From positions 3,596,001 to 3,660,000 of the forward strand of contig NZ_AP024590.1 in NCBI RefSeq assembly GCF_018323985.1: 64,000 nucleotides of DNA. The letters run 5' to 3'. This document shows positions 16,142-24,815 of the stretch, one piece after another (within the stretch, counting starts at the first letter, position 1; the number at the start of each line of letters is the position of its first letter). The notes below the pieces were generated by a model. It was not told the DNA's origin and searched no databases. It saw nothing but the letters and a program-made list of their open reading frames with translations. This DNA comes from Enterobacter kobei (GTDB lineage: Bacteria > Pseudomonadota > Gammaproteobacteria > Enterobacterales > Enterobacteriaceae). Position numbers and translations under genes: made by a program.

Positions 16142-16822
16142 ATGCGCCTGTTGTTAGTCGAAGATGAAGAAAAAACGTCAACCTATCTCAACCGTGCGTT
16201 GAGTGAGTCCGGATTTACGGTAGATGTCTCTGCAGACGGAGCTGAAGGTCTTCATTACGCGCTGGAGTTCGACTACGACGCGATAATACTGGATGTGATG
16301 CTGCCGGGGATGGATGGTTACCGGGTTCTTGAGGGTGTGCGGGCAGCCAAACAGACGCCGGTGCTGATGCTTTCGGCTCGCGGCTCTGTCGATGAACGCG
16401 TTAAAGGGCTTCGCCTTGGCGCGGATGATTATCTCCCCAAGCCCTTCTCGCTGATTGAGCTGGTGGCGCGTATTCAGGCATTGGTACGTCGCCGCGCTAC
16501 GGATGGCGCAGACATCACCCAACTACAAATTCACGATTTGCATCTCGACCTACTGGCTCGCCGCGTATTTCGAGCCGGAACGCGCCTGGAGCTGACCGCA
16601 AAAGAGTTTTCCCTGTTGAGCCTTCTGGCCCGGCATCAGGGGGAGATTCTGTCAAAAATGATGATTGCGGAGCAGATATGGGACATGAATTTTGACAGCG
16701 ATGCCAACGTTGTTGAAGTGGCCATTAAACGCCTGCGAGCCAAAGTGGATGCCCCGTTCGATATCAAACTGCTGCATACCGTTCGTGGCATGGGGTATGT
16801 CCTTGAAGTCCGGTCCGAATAA
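16142..16822 (+). CDS. OmpR/CusR-type response regulator
   Basis: The 226-residue protein has a receiver domain with acidic pocket E7/D8/E9, phospho-acceptor D51 (AIILDVMLPGMDG) and Lys in YLPKPF. A winged-helix follows (LTAKEFSLLSLLARHQGEILSK, VVEVAIKRLRAKVD, HTVRGMGYVLE). It belongs to the heavy-metal CusR/CopR/IrlR group. It is co-transcribed with the sensor kinase downstream. The TGACA-N4-TGTCA palindromes upstream of this operon and two other cargo units are its probable binding sites, which I infer from similarity to the CusR box. Confidence 0.92.
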   Translation: MRLLLVEDEEKTSTYLNRALSESGFTVDVSADGAEGLHYALEFDYDAIILDVMLPGMDGYRVLEGVRAAKQTPVLMLSARGSVDERVKGLRLGADDYLPKPFSLIELVARIQALVRRRATDGADITQLQIHDLHLDLLARRVFRAGTRLELTAKEFSLLSLLARHQGEILSKMMIAEQIWDMNFDSDANVVEVAIKRLRAKVDAPFDIKLLHTVRGMGYVLEVRSE

Positions 16823-16837
16823 ATGAAGGGGATAAGC

Positions 16838-18295
16838 ATGCTTAAGCGTTCCATCTCCGTTCACCTGGCGCTGATGTTTGCCTTATCCGCGCTGCTGATT
16901 GTGTCCGTTATCGGCATCCTGCTCAGAAGCTCCTTGCATGACTCTTTGCAAAAGCAGATGCACAACGAGCTGCTGTTCCGCGAATCATTAATGAGTCCGT
17001 GGATCACCGCACGAACCTCTGCTGACGGCTGGTCACTGCTTGCCAATAAATTTACCGTATTAACTAATTCTGAAGGTGAACGCGTTCGCTACTGGATAGT
17101 GAGCGATAACCCACGCTTTAGCATGGGGGGAACACCACCGGTAGGTGTTCAGTGGTCTTCTTTGCGGGAAGGCTTTAATAAAGTGCCCGGCGCATCAGAA
17201 GGTGCATGCTCGCTGTTTCTGTTAGTGAAAACGATCCCCGCCAACGGTGAGCGGCCTGAGCTGCGCTATGTGGTTGCCATCGACTCCACGCCGTATATGG
17301 GCACACTCGATGCGTTCACGCGGACATTGCTGATCATTACCGCACTGGGCGTCGTGATTGTCGCCTTACTGGGATACGTCGTGTCAAGGATCGGTCTTCG
17401 TCCCGTTGGGGCGCTCAGTAAACAGGCTCGGCAACTCGCTCCCGGGGACCATGGTCAGCGCCTGAATACCGAAGCATTACCTGACGAATTACAGCAGTTA
17501 GCATCATCTTTTAATGGCGTGCTGGAACGGCAGGAGGTCGCCTGGCGGCAGCTCGAAAGCTTTAATGCCGATGTTGCGCATGAACTCCGGACTCCGCTGA
17601 CTAACCTGATCGGCCAGACGCAGCTGGGGCTTTCGCGCCGACGCTCGCAGGATGAACTGGAAGAGTTACTAGGTTCCAATCTGGAAGAACTTGAACGCAT
17701 GACGTCTATCGTTAACGACATGCTGTTCCTATCCCATGCCCATGCGGGTGAACATGCTTCCCAGCTTACGCAGGTGTCCCTGCGCGAAGAAACCCTAAAA
17801 ACAGCGGAGTATGTGGAACCCTCTTTTGCTGAAAAACAGCTCTCTCTCGATGTTCAGGGCGACGTCACCGCGGACATCGACCGACGACTGTTCCACCGTT
17901 CACTGGCCAATTTACTGGAAAACAGCGCAAGACACTCCCCCTCCAACAGTACGGTTACGGTGCGGTTAAGCGAAACCGGTCATCAAGCCTGTGTTGAAGT
18001 GTCAAACCCGGGCGATCCAATAGCACCAGAGCACTTACACCGGCTTTTCGAGCGGTTCTATCGCGTTGACACCTCCCGGGCCAGGAGTGATACCCATCAT
18101 GGACTGGGCCTGTCGATCGTGCGTGCCGTCGCCATTATGCACCGGGGAGATGTCTTTGCCCGTAGTGAAGGAGGCATCAATACTTTTGGCCTCACCTTTG
18201 CGCTACAAGCGGATAAAGCGGCAGACAATGCTCAATCCGGTACTGAGCCGGGACCCGGGTTAGCTGACAGAATTGTCAGGGGGGCGTCAGCCTGA
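16838..18295 (+). CDS. CusS-type membrane sensor histidine kinase
   Basis: The protein is about 485 residues: N-terminal membrane segment (LALMFALSALLIVSVIGILL), periplasmic sensor of about 130 residues, second membrane segment (LLIITALGVVIVALLGYVV), HAMP, HisKA with FNADVAHELRTPLTNL, then HATPase with NLLENSARHS and GLGLSIVRAVAIMHRG. The start at 16838 is preferred to the ATG five codons earlier because AGGGG lies 8 bases before it. The input is unknown. Heavy-metal family membership suggests metal, but the exported reductase cargo is equally compatible with a redox or electrophile signal. Confidence 0.9.
   Translation: MLKRSISVHLALMFALSALLIVSVIGILLRSSLHDSLQKQMHNELLFRESLMSPWITARTSADGWSLLANKFTVLTNSEGERVRYWIVSDNPRFSMGGTPPVGVQWSSLREGFNKVPGASEGACSLFLLVKTIPANGERPELRYVVAIDSTPYMGTLDAFTRTLLIITALGVVIVALLGYVVSRIGLRPVGALSKQARQLAPGDHGQRLNTEALPDELQQLASSFNGVLERQEVAWRQLESFNADVAHELRTPLTNLIGQTQLGLSRRRSQDELEELLGSNLEELERMTSIVNDMLFLSHAHAGEHASQLTQVSLREETLKTAEYVEPSFAEKQLSLDVQGDVTADIDRRLFHRSLANLLENSARHSPSNSTVTVRLSETGHQACVEVSNPGDPIAPEHLHRLFERFYRVDTSRARSDTHHGLGLSIVRAVAIMHRGDVFARSEGGINTFGLTFALQADKAADNAQSGTEPGPGLADRIVRGASA
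18264..18279. promoter_or_regulatory. putative response-regulator box within end of kinase gene
   Basis: CTGACA-GAAT-TGTCAG is a perfect inverted repeat overlapping the last codons of the kinase gene, 80 bases before the cupin start. It shares spacer length and half-sites with 14854-14869. It suggests that the cupin-to-hydrolase genes have their own regulated promoter. Confidence 0.62.
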
Positions 18296-18359
18296 CGTCA
18301 TTACCCTCCCGATAAAATCATCGCAGGCAATCCCCTCTTCATTGATAAGGACGCTTTGC

Positions 18360-18839
18360 ATGATCGGACATTTACGTTACCTCGGGCTGTTACTGCCCTT
18401 CTTCACATTTTCATCCTGGGCAGCGGAACAAAATCCCGCTGTCCATATCGCCCCCGCAGGAAGTCAGAATGCGGTGTTCGGGCCAGCCGAGAACTTTACC
18501 GGTCGTGTCAGGGTTGATCCTCTCTTCAAACCGGATAACGACATCCCTGTTTCCGGGGCTTATGTCACGTTTGAACCCGGCGCTCGTTCCGCCTGGCATA
18601 CGCATCCGGCAGGTCAGCGGCTGATTGTGACCTCGGGTGTTGGGCTCACCCAGCAAGAAGGCCAGCCGGTGCAGGTTATCCGCGCCGGTGACGTTGTCTC
18701 TTGCCCGGCGGGCGTCAAACACTGGCACGGGGCGGCCCCCGGCAGCGCGATGACGCATCTGGCGATAACCGGGATTGTGGATGGCAAAAGCGTTAACTGG
18801 ATGGAGAAAGTGACAGATGAACAATACCACGCCCATTAA
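18360..18839 (+). CDS. exported cupin-domain protein
   Basis: The 159-residue protein has a Sec signal peptide (MIGHLRYLGLLLPFFTFSSWA) and a single cupin domain: VTFEPGARSAWHTHPAGQRLIV supplies His metal ligands, and GDVVSCPAGVKHWHGAAPG is the second motif. The ATG at 18360 was chosen over an upstream frame extension because AAGGA precedes it. This cupin type (often linked to carboxymuconolactone decarboxylase-like genes) probably binds a divalent metal. Its end overlaps the CMD gene start by 23 bases, so translation is coupled. Confidence 0.85.
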   Translation: MIGHLRYLGLLLPFFTFSSWAAEQNPAVHIAPAGSQNAVFGPAENFTGRVRVDPLFKPDNDIPVSGAYVTFEPGARSAWHTHPAGQRLIVTSGVGLTQQEGQPVQVIRAGDVVSCPAGVKHWHGAAPGSAMTHLAITGIVDGKSVNWMEKVTDEQYHAH

Positions 18840-19578
18840 AACATTAGCGGCAGCGGTACTGCTGACCTTTGGTTTTGGTCTCGCGGCACATGCTGCGTCC
18901 GTCAATAAAGGAGCCTCAGAAATGAACCACGAACAAACGGTTTCAGATACGCTGTCAGCGAGCCAACAGGCCATCCCGTTGATTGCGGCATCGATGGCCA
19001 GCAGCCAGATGGATAAGCTGAATGCAGCCCTGAATCAGGGTCTTGACGCAGGGCTCACGATAAACGAAACCAAAGAGATTCTCGTCCAGCTTTATGCCTA
19101 TACGGGCTTCCCCCGTAGCCTGAATGCGCTTAGTGAACTGATGAAGGTCGTCGAAGAACGTAAACAACGTGGTATCAAAGACGTTGAGGGTAAAGAACCG
19201 GTTGCCCCGATCCCTGTCGGAGATGAACTTCGCCGTGTCGGTACCGCAAACCAGACAAAAATCTCAGGCGCTCCCGTCCAGGGCCCACTGTTTGATTTTG
19301 CCCCGGTGATTAACCAGTTCCTGCAAACGCACCTTTTCGGCGACATTTTCGCCCGTGATAACCTCGGCTGGCAAAGCCGCGAGCTGGCAACGGTTGGCGC
19401 ATTAGCGGCCACGCCGGGCGTCGAATCACAACTGCTGTCGCATACGCGAGCAAGCATGCGGGTCGGCCTGACGGCGTCGCAGCTGCGCCAGCTGGCACAG
19501 GTTCTGCGTGAACATGGCGAAAGTGATGCAGCAACGCGAGCTGAAAAGGCGCTGCAGCAGGCGCTCGCAAACAATTAG
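18817..19578 (+). CDS. exported carboxymuconolactone-decarboxylase-family protein (two CMD domains)
   Basis: The 253-residue protein starts with a Sec signal (MNNTTPIKTLAAAVLLTFGFG...AHAA). Two CMD/AhpD-like domains follow: residues about 50-120 (TKEILVQLYAYTGFPRSLNAL, as family TINETKEI...) and 165-245 (RELATVGALAATPGVESQL). I see no CxxC pair, so AhpD-like peroxidase chemistry is unlikely, and a decarboxylase or tautomerase-like role is more probable. It overlaps the cupin gene and precedes the flavodoxin gene by 9 bases. Confidence 0.85.
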   Translation: MNNTTPIKTLAAAVLLTFGFGLAAHAASVNKGASEMNHEQTVSDTLSASQQAIPLIAASMASSQMDKLNAALNQGLDAGLTINETKEILVQLYAYTGFPRSLNALSELMKVVEERKQRGIKDVEGKEPVAPIPVGDELRRVGTANQTKISGAPVQGPLFDFAPVINQFLQTHLFGDIFARDNLGWQSRELATVGALAATPGVESQLLSHTRASMRVGLTASQLRQLAQVLREHGESDAATRAEKALQQALANN

Positions 19579-19587
19579 GAGTGGATT

Positions 19588-20172
19588 ATGGAGCATGATC
19601 CCAACCGCAGAATGTTAATCACCGCACTTGCCGGGCTGACGCTGGCGAACGTTTCTTTTGCCTCAGCTGCGACCGGAACCGCAAACGTGCAGGGTAAAAG
19701 CCGTGTTCTGGTGGCGTACTTTTCCCGCAGCGGAAATACACGGGTGATTGCGGGCGTCATTCACCGCAGCCTGAATACCGATCTGTTTGAAATCGAACCG
19801 GCTACGCCTTATCCGGAAGACTATTTTCAGACCGTTGAACAGGCGAAAAATGAGCGTGAGCGGGGAGTAAAACCCGCATTGAAAAATAGCGTCGCAGATA
19901 CCTCACTCTACGAGACCCTGTATTTAGGCTTTCCGATCTGGGGGACCAGCGTGCCGCCTGTAGTGCAAACATTTCTCAGCAGCCACAACCTTGCGGGCAA
20001 GTTAATCATCCCCTTCATTACTCACGGTGGCTACGGTAAAGGAGACAGCGACGACATCCTTACCCGTCTTGCCCCGACTGCACGTCGGGAAAAACCGCTG
20101 GTCATTGAATGCGACCAGGAGCGAAGAACCACTGAAACGGTCACCAGTTGGTTAGAGACATTACGCAGTTAA
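19588..20172 (+). CDS. flavodoxin-family protein with Tat-like signal
   Basis: This is a 194-residue protein. It begins MEHDPNRRMLITALAGLTLA, a twin-Arg-like signal, followed by a flavodoxin domain with VAYFSRSGNTRVIAG (phosphate-binding loop for FMN), YLGFPIWGTSVPP and ITHGGYGKG. These are the loops expected around the isoalloxazine ring. Export of a flavoprotein in folded form by Tat would explain the twin Arg. It probably acts with the neighbouring exported reductase and cupin/CMD proteins. Confidence 0.85.
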   Translation: MEHDPNRRMLITALAGLTLANVSFASAATGTANVQGKSRVLVAYFSRSGNTRVIAGVIHRSLNTDLFEIEPATPYPEDYFQTVEQAKNERERGVKPALKNSVADTSLYETLYLGFPIWGTSVPPVVQTFLSSHNLAGKLIIPFITHGGYGKGDSDDILTRLAPTARREKPLVIECDQERRTTETVTSWLETLRS

Positions 20173-20279
20173 TCGTCCGCATTCATGAGTATGCCCAATA
20201 AGGGCAATCAGGGGTGCTAAATAATTAACGCTGACAACTCAGATATGATTGAACGGCAAACATAACAGAGGATGTAATC

Positions 20280-21344
20280 TTGAAGACAATCTTAAAAACG
20301 CTGGCCATCTGCGTAATGGCGGGTGGTCTGGTGGCTCAGTCGGTCTATGCCGAGCCGCTGGTTATTCAGGAACAAGGAAGCTTTTCTGCTGGTGGTACCA
20401 TCATCACCGCCCCAGGAACATTTGATGCGAAAAAGCCGTTGGACTCTGCTGGCCAAACCTACCATGGCGATCATGCGTCTGTGTTCTACCAAATCCCGGA
20501 GAATCCGCATAAATACCCTATCGTCATGCTGCACGGCGCAGGTCAGTTCTCCCGTACCTGGGAAAGTACCCCGGATGGTCGCGAAGGGTTCCAGAACATC
20601 TTCCTGCGTCGCGGGTTCTCAACCTATCTTGTCGATCAGCCACGACGGGGCAGCGCCGGGCGCACGACGGTAGAAGGTACTGTTACGCCAAAACCGGATG
20701 AACAAATGTGGTTCAATCAGTTCCGCGTTGGCGTGTGGCCAGTGTATTTTAAAGGCGTTCAGTTCTCTCACGACAAAGAAGCACTGAATCAGTATTTCCG
20801 TCAGATGACCCCAAATACGGGGCCGTTTGATATCAATGTTATCTCTGATGCGATGTCCGCCGTCGTGGATAAATCCGGCCCCGCTATCCTCTTCACCCAC
20901 TCTCAGGGTGGCGGACCTGGCTGGTACACGGCGATGAAAAATGACAAGGTCAAAGCCATTGTCGCCTTTGAGCCTGGCAGCAGCTTTGTCTTCCCGGAAA
21001 AAGAACTCCCAGCCCCTATGCCAAGCGCGTTCGACACGCTGAAGGGTGAGCCAGTGCCGATGGAGCAGTTTATGGGTCTGACCAAAATCCCGATTCTGAT
21101 TATTTACGGCGATAACATACCGGATAAACCGGTTGCCATGCCCGCGCAGGACAGCTGGCGCGTACGTCTGGCAATGGCTCGTGAATGGCGTGACGCGGTG
21201 AACAAGCATGGAGGGGATGTTACGGTGACGCATCTACCTGAAGTAGGGATAAAAGGTAATACCCACTTCCCATTCTCCGATTTAAATAATGAACAGATTG
21301 CTGATTTGGTGAGTAAATTCCTGAAGGATAAAAATCTACAATAG
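20280..21344 (+). CDS. exported alpha/beta hydrolase (esterase-like), TTG start
   Basis: The 354-residue protein has a Sec signal (MKTILKTLAICVMAGGLVAQ, cleavage after VYA). The fold is alpha/beta hydrolase with VMLHGAGQFSRTWES (oxyanion loop) and nucleophile elbow FTHSQGGGPGW (Ser), and a late His (EVGIKGNTHFPFSD). The start codon is TTG, preceded by AGAGGAT; no nearer ATG gives the signal peptide. It closes the exported-enzyme string, after a 107-base gap that may hold a weak promoter. The substrate is unknown. Confidence 0.85.
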   Translation: MKTILKTLAICVMAGGLVAQSVYAEPLVIQEQGSFSAGGTIITAPGTFDAKKPLDSAGQTYHGDHASVFYQIPENPHKYPIVMLHGAGQFSRTWESTPDGREGFQNIFLRRGFSTYLVDQPRRGSAGRTTVEGTVTPKPDEQMWFNQFRVGVWPVYFKGVQFSHDKEALNQYFRQMTPNTGPFDINVISDAMSAVVDKSGPAILFTHSQGGGPGWYTAMKNDKVKAIVAFEPGSSFVFPEKELPAPMPSAFDTLKGEPVPMEQFMGLTKIPILIIYGDNIPDKPVAMPAQDSWRVRLAMAREWRDAVNKHGGDVTVTHLPEVGIKGNTHFPFSDLNNEQIADLVSKFLKDKNLQ

Positions 21345-21405
21345 ATGCCGTGGCCTGAGTGGATACCAGCAATATGGAAAGAACCAGGCAAGCAGGTTTC
21401 ATCAT
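21345..21405 (-). pseudogene. 5' remnant of a secreted-protein gene
   Basis: On the minus strand an AGGAG ribosome site precedes MMKPACLVLSILLVSTQATA, a textbook signal peptide. After about 20 residues the frame enters the 3' end of the opposite-strand hydrolase gene and loses any plausible protein character. I read it as the start of a gene cut by a recombination junction near 21345. Confidence 0.5.
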
Positions 21406-21439
21406 TCACTCCTGTAAGGAAAAAGCACAGGGTGAGCCC

Positions 21440-21487
21440 GGAAAAGTGGAAAAGTGGAAAAGTGGAAAAGTGGAAAAGTGGAAAAGC
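21440..21487. repeat. 8-bp tandem repeat, six copies
   Basis: The unit GGAAAAGT is repeated five times perfectly from 21440, and a sixth copy ends in C. It is non-coding and ends 91 bases before the start of the SIR2 gene. Copy number of such a tract can change by slippage, with possible effect on promoter spacing. Confidence 0.85.
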
Positions 21488-21578
21488 AGCAAACACACAG
21501 AAATGAGGATTTGAAAGTTAGGTTAAAAAATGTAACGTAATGATTGTTATAAATCTAGCCTATCGGAGAGTAACCACA

Positions 21579-23348
21579 ATGACGCTCTTAAGCACCGATC
21601 CACTCACCCAGCTCGCTTTCTCCGTTCACGAAAATAAAGGGGTTTTTGCTGTTCTTTTAGGTTCTGGGTTATCCCGAACGGCACAAATACCCACGGGCTG
21701 GGAAATCACTCTCGATCTCATCAAACGCATTGCCGCCGCGCAGGACGTTGAAGAACAAACGGACTGGGCGCAATGGTACCGTGACAAAACAGGTAACGAA
21801 CCCGACTACTCAAAACTATTAGAAGACCTGACGATTTCGCCTGCTGAACGCCGCTCTATTTTGCACAACTACATTGAGCCGAATGAAGAAGAAAAAGAAG
21901 AGGGTAAAAAATTACCCACGCCAGCACATCAGGCCATTGCCAGGCTTGTTCGCTCAGGCCATATTCGGGTCATCCTCACAACCAACTTTGACCGATTAAT
22001 GGAAAATGCGCTGCGGGAACAGGGGGTTGAACCAACCGTGATTTCCTCCGTGGATTCTCTTTCAGGCGCAGAACCCTTGACACATTCTCAATGTTATTTG
22101 GTCAAGCTGCATGGCGACTACAAAGATGCAAGGATTCTCAACACCGATAATGAACTGGCAAGCTATCCCGTTGAATACAACCAGTTGCTTGACCGAATCA
22201 TTGATGAACACGGCCTAATCATTTGCGGCTGGTCTGGTGAGTGGGATCATGCTTTGCGTGCAGCAATACTGCGGGCGCCCAACAAAAGATATCCCATGTT
22301 CTGGGCAGCAAAAAATCCGCCGGGCACAAACGCCCAAGATCTTATCTCCCATCGGCAGGCAAAAATTATGGAAATCACCGGTGCCGATGATTTCTTCAAC
22401 ACACTTCAGCAACGAGTAACCATTCTTGAACAAAGCCGAAAACAAAACCCATTAAGCGTCGAACTGTTAACCAACAGTACAAAAAAATATCTGGCTAAAG
22501 CAGAATTTCGCATTCAACTTGATGAGCTCTTTTCAGGTGAGTTTGAGCGTTTATTAGAAGCAATGAATTCAGACACACTCTCCCCTAACGGCCGATGGAG
22601 TCCTGAAGAGTTCAGTCAACGGGTATCAACTTATGAATCGATAACAGAGCCATTAGGTCGTATGGCCGGAATACTGGGTCGTTGGGGAGAGGATAAACAT
22701 AAAGAATTAATATTTGATATCATTAATAACATCATCAGCCATTCCAAAAACCACAACGGTGGGCTGAGTGCATGGATAAATCTGCGCACTTACCCGGCAG
22801 TGATGATTATGACAGCGTATGCGCTTGGCTTAATCCGTTCTCGCCGATGGGGCACATTACACGAGCTGTTTTTGAAAAAAATAGTGATCCCCCATCACGA
22901 ACCGTGCAGCATCATTACGCTTTTATTTTTATGGTCGTGGGAAGGCGGTGGTGATATCTGGAAGCAATTGGATGGGCTAGACAGAAGAAAAACAGCGTTA
23001 AGCGATCATCTTTTGACGATTATGGATGAATGGAAATCCAGCTTCATCGGAACAACCGCCAACTTCGAACTCTCTTACGACCGATATGAAACGTTAGCAT
23101 CACTGGCATACTTTGAGGAACAACTGTCAACATATCCGGATAAAACCCAAATTGACATACAATACTTCCGTATGCCTGTTGGCCGGGTTGGCTGGAATAG
23201 TTCTTCCTACCGCATACTCACCCAGGAATTGAAAGATACAAACATCCTTGATGATTTGTTAACGCATGGTTTTGCCAACAATAGCGAAGAAGACCTGGCT
23301 CTGTTTTTACGATGTTTCGAAAGCATCGCAGGACGCATGAGCTGGTAA
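21579..23348 (+). CDS. SIR2-domain protein, candidate antiphage effector
   Basis: The 589-residue protein has an N-terminal SIR2 domain: GSGLS at residues 28-32, TTNFD at 134-138, KLHGD with catalytic H178, then IICGWSGEWDHALRAAI. This matches the SIR2_2 group found in defence-associated sirtuins (DSR, Thoeris and related), which deplete NAD+ when triggered. The remaining about 330 residues are not recognised and may sense phage. The start at 21579 has GGAGAG upstream; a frame extension 13 codons earlier lacks one. It stands alone within the island, consistent with a single-gene abortive-infection system. Confidence 0.82.
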   Translation: MTLLSTDPLTQLAFSVHENKGVFAVLLGSGLSRTAQIPTGWEITLDLIKRIAAAQDVEEQTDWAQWYRDKTGNEPDYSKLLEDLTISPAERRSILHNYIEPNEEEKEEGKKLPTPAHQAIARLVRSGHIRVILTTNFDRLMENALREQGVEPTVISSVDSLSGAEPLTHSQCYLVKLHGDYKDARILNTDNELASYPVEYNQLLDRIIDEHGLIICGWSGEWDHALRAAILRAPNKRYPMFWAAKNPPGTNAQDLISHRQAKIMEITGADDFFNTLQQRVTILEQSRKQNPLSVELLTNSTKKYLAKAEFRIQLDELFSGEFERLLEAMNSDTLSPNGRWSPEEFSQRVSTYESITEPLGRMAGILGRWGEDKHKELIFDIINNIISHSKNHNGGLSAWINLRTYPAVMIMTAYALGLIRSRRWGTLHELFLKKIVIPHHEPCSIITLLFLWSWEGGGDIWKQLDGLDRRKTALSDHLLTIMDEWKSSFIGTTANFELSYDRYETLASLAYFEEQLSTYPDKTQIDIQYFRMPVGRVGWNSSSYRILTQELKDTNILDDLLTHGFANNSEEDLALFLRCFESIAGRMSW

Positions 23349-23456
23349 AGTGAGCAGAGGAAGAGATGCGGATTGCATCTCTTCTTGAGACTGTAATTAA
23401 AATTTTGTAATTGCCTGATCTTGATATGTTCAATCCAGTAACGGAGACAGGAAATT

Positions 23457-23699
23457 ATGGACGAAAAGAAACTCAAAGCCCTTGCGGCTGAACTGGCTAA
23501 AGGCCTTAAAACCGAAGCCGACCTCAATGCTTTTTCCCGCATGTTGACGAAGCTTACCGTCGAAACGGCGCTTAATACGGAGCTGACTGACCACCTCGGG
23601 CATGAGAAAAATGCGCCCAAAACAGGCTCAAACACTCGCAATGGCTACTCGTCAAAAACGGTGTTATGCGACATTACTAACAACAACGGGGAGCAGTAA
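23457..23699 (+). pseudogene. IS256-family transposase, N-terminal fragment
   Basis: Only about 72 of roughly 400 residues remain: MDEKKLKALAAELAKGLKTE...LTDHLGHEKNAPKTGSNTRNGYSSKT is the N-terminus of an IS256-group transposase. The family sequence stops after LCD and a short unrelated tail leads to a stop. The DDE catalytic domain is missing, so it is inactive. It marks a recombination scar between the SIR2 gene and the endonuclease gene. Confidence 0.85.
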
Positions 23700-23714
23700 C
23701 CGCTTCCCAACCCG

Positions 23715-24593
23715 TTATTTCAGCGTGCCGTACTGTTTGTTCTTCAGTGCATATAGTCGGTCGAACTCAGCATAGGGCTCTCCCGTTTCAGCGGCGTGCC
23801 TGGTTTTAGCATCAAGAAGGTCGGGCAAAGGGATTCCATGACTCAGTGAGTGGTAAAGATCATAACCACTGACACAGATAACGCGCTTCCCTTTACCAAA
23901 AGCCGTCAGGCCTTCAGGCGTAAACCCCATCCAACTGATAAAAACGCCGCGTGTCCAGGTTGCCTTGGTACTGAGCTTTCCTTCAAATACATGGAGATCG
24001 GCAGCCGACGTTCTTTTCTGATGCCACTTTGCCTCCATCAGGTAAAATTCATCATTCAGTCGGAAACTTCCGTCAATCTGTTCGCCTGTATTTCGGAAAG
24101 ACGAACGGGGAGCAAGCTTAAAGATACTGAACAGTTCAGCAAGCCAGGCTTCAAACCGAAAACCACGTGGATGTGGCGGCAGAGATTTCATCTCGTTCAT
24201 TTCAGCGATAAGTGAAGGCCAGTCAACACCATGCCATGCCTGGACAGGCTTTACGCCTTTGGCTTCATCGGTGTCAGCGTTTTCTAAGCGGGAAATCAGT
24301 GCGTAATAGTCATTACGGCTTTGTTCAGCCTGTTCAGGCATGGATTCTGTTTTATACTGCCAGAGAGCGCCAAGAACCCGTAGAGCGGTCTCACGATCAG
24401 CCTGTTTCAGCAAGCATCTAACTCGTTTGGCTTTTGACGTCCCCTCTTCCTGATAACGTTCATCATCAATATCAATGTTCAGTTCTTCATCAAAAAAAGC
24501 AGACAAGGTGCGGTTAGAGAAATCCAGTATCCAACCAGGATCGCTCTCAAACACGAGATTAAACAGCCTCAAATCCTGCATTTTCAGTTTCAC
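23715..24593 (-). CDS. Mrr-like restriction endonuclease-fold protein
   Basis: This is a 292-residue protein. The C-terminal half holds a PD-(D/E)xK nuclease core: FEAWLAELFSIFKL (helix with Glu), NTGEQIDGSFRL (Asp), then YLMEAKWHQKRT (E-x-K). The pattern continues with GVFISWMGFTPEGLTAF, as in Mrr_cat domains of type IV restriction enzymes. The N-terminal half is unrecognised and may bind DNA or a partner. No methyltransferase gene is adjacent, which favours a modification-dependent or stand-alone defence nuclease. Confidence 0.75.
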   Translation of the reverse strand: MKLKMQDLRLFNLVFESDPGWILDFSNRTLSAFFDEELNIDIDDERYQEEGTSKAKRVRCLLKQADRETALRVLGALWQYKTESMPEQAEQSRNDYYALISRLENADTDEAKGVKPVQAWHGVDWPSLIAEMNEMKSLPPHPRGFRFEAWLAELFSIFKLAPRSSFRNTGEQIDGSFRLNDEFYLMEAKWHQKRTSAADLHVFEGKLSTKATWTRGVFISWMGFTPEGLTAFGKGKRVICVSGYDLYHSLSHGIPLPDLLDAKTRHAAETGEPYAEFDRLYALKNKQYGTLK

Positions 24594-24815
24594 GCCTACC
24601 TCCTTTTTTTCACAGTATAACGGGATGAAAGTGGAGGAGGAAATGAGTCAGCCCCTGTACACCAGCATTAGTGTGTTCCGCTATTGGCACATAGCCGACC
24701 TTCTCCCCCTCTAAATTAATGAACAGTTCTAATAAACCCTAGTTAATTCCCCTATCTAATCGAATAAATCACTTTGCGTTATGCTTTTCCAACACAACAG
24801 CTGAAGGATAACGTC

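Noticed and set aside
24594..24815. Possible small gene upstream of the Dkg-like reductase (frame at 24475-24714)
   Set aside because: It begins inside the opposite nuclease gene and shows no family signal; treated as promoter region. A GAACAGTTC repeat near 24720 does not match the LysR boxes well.
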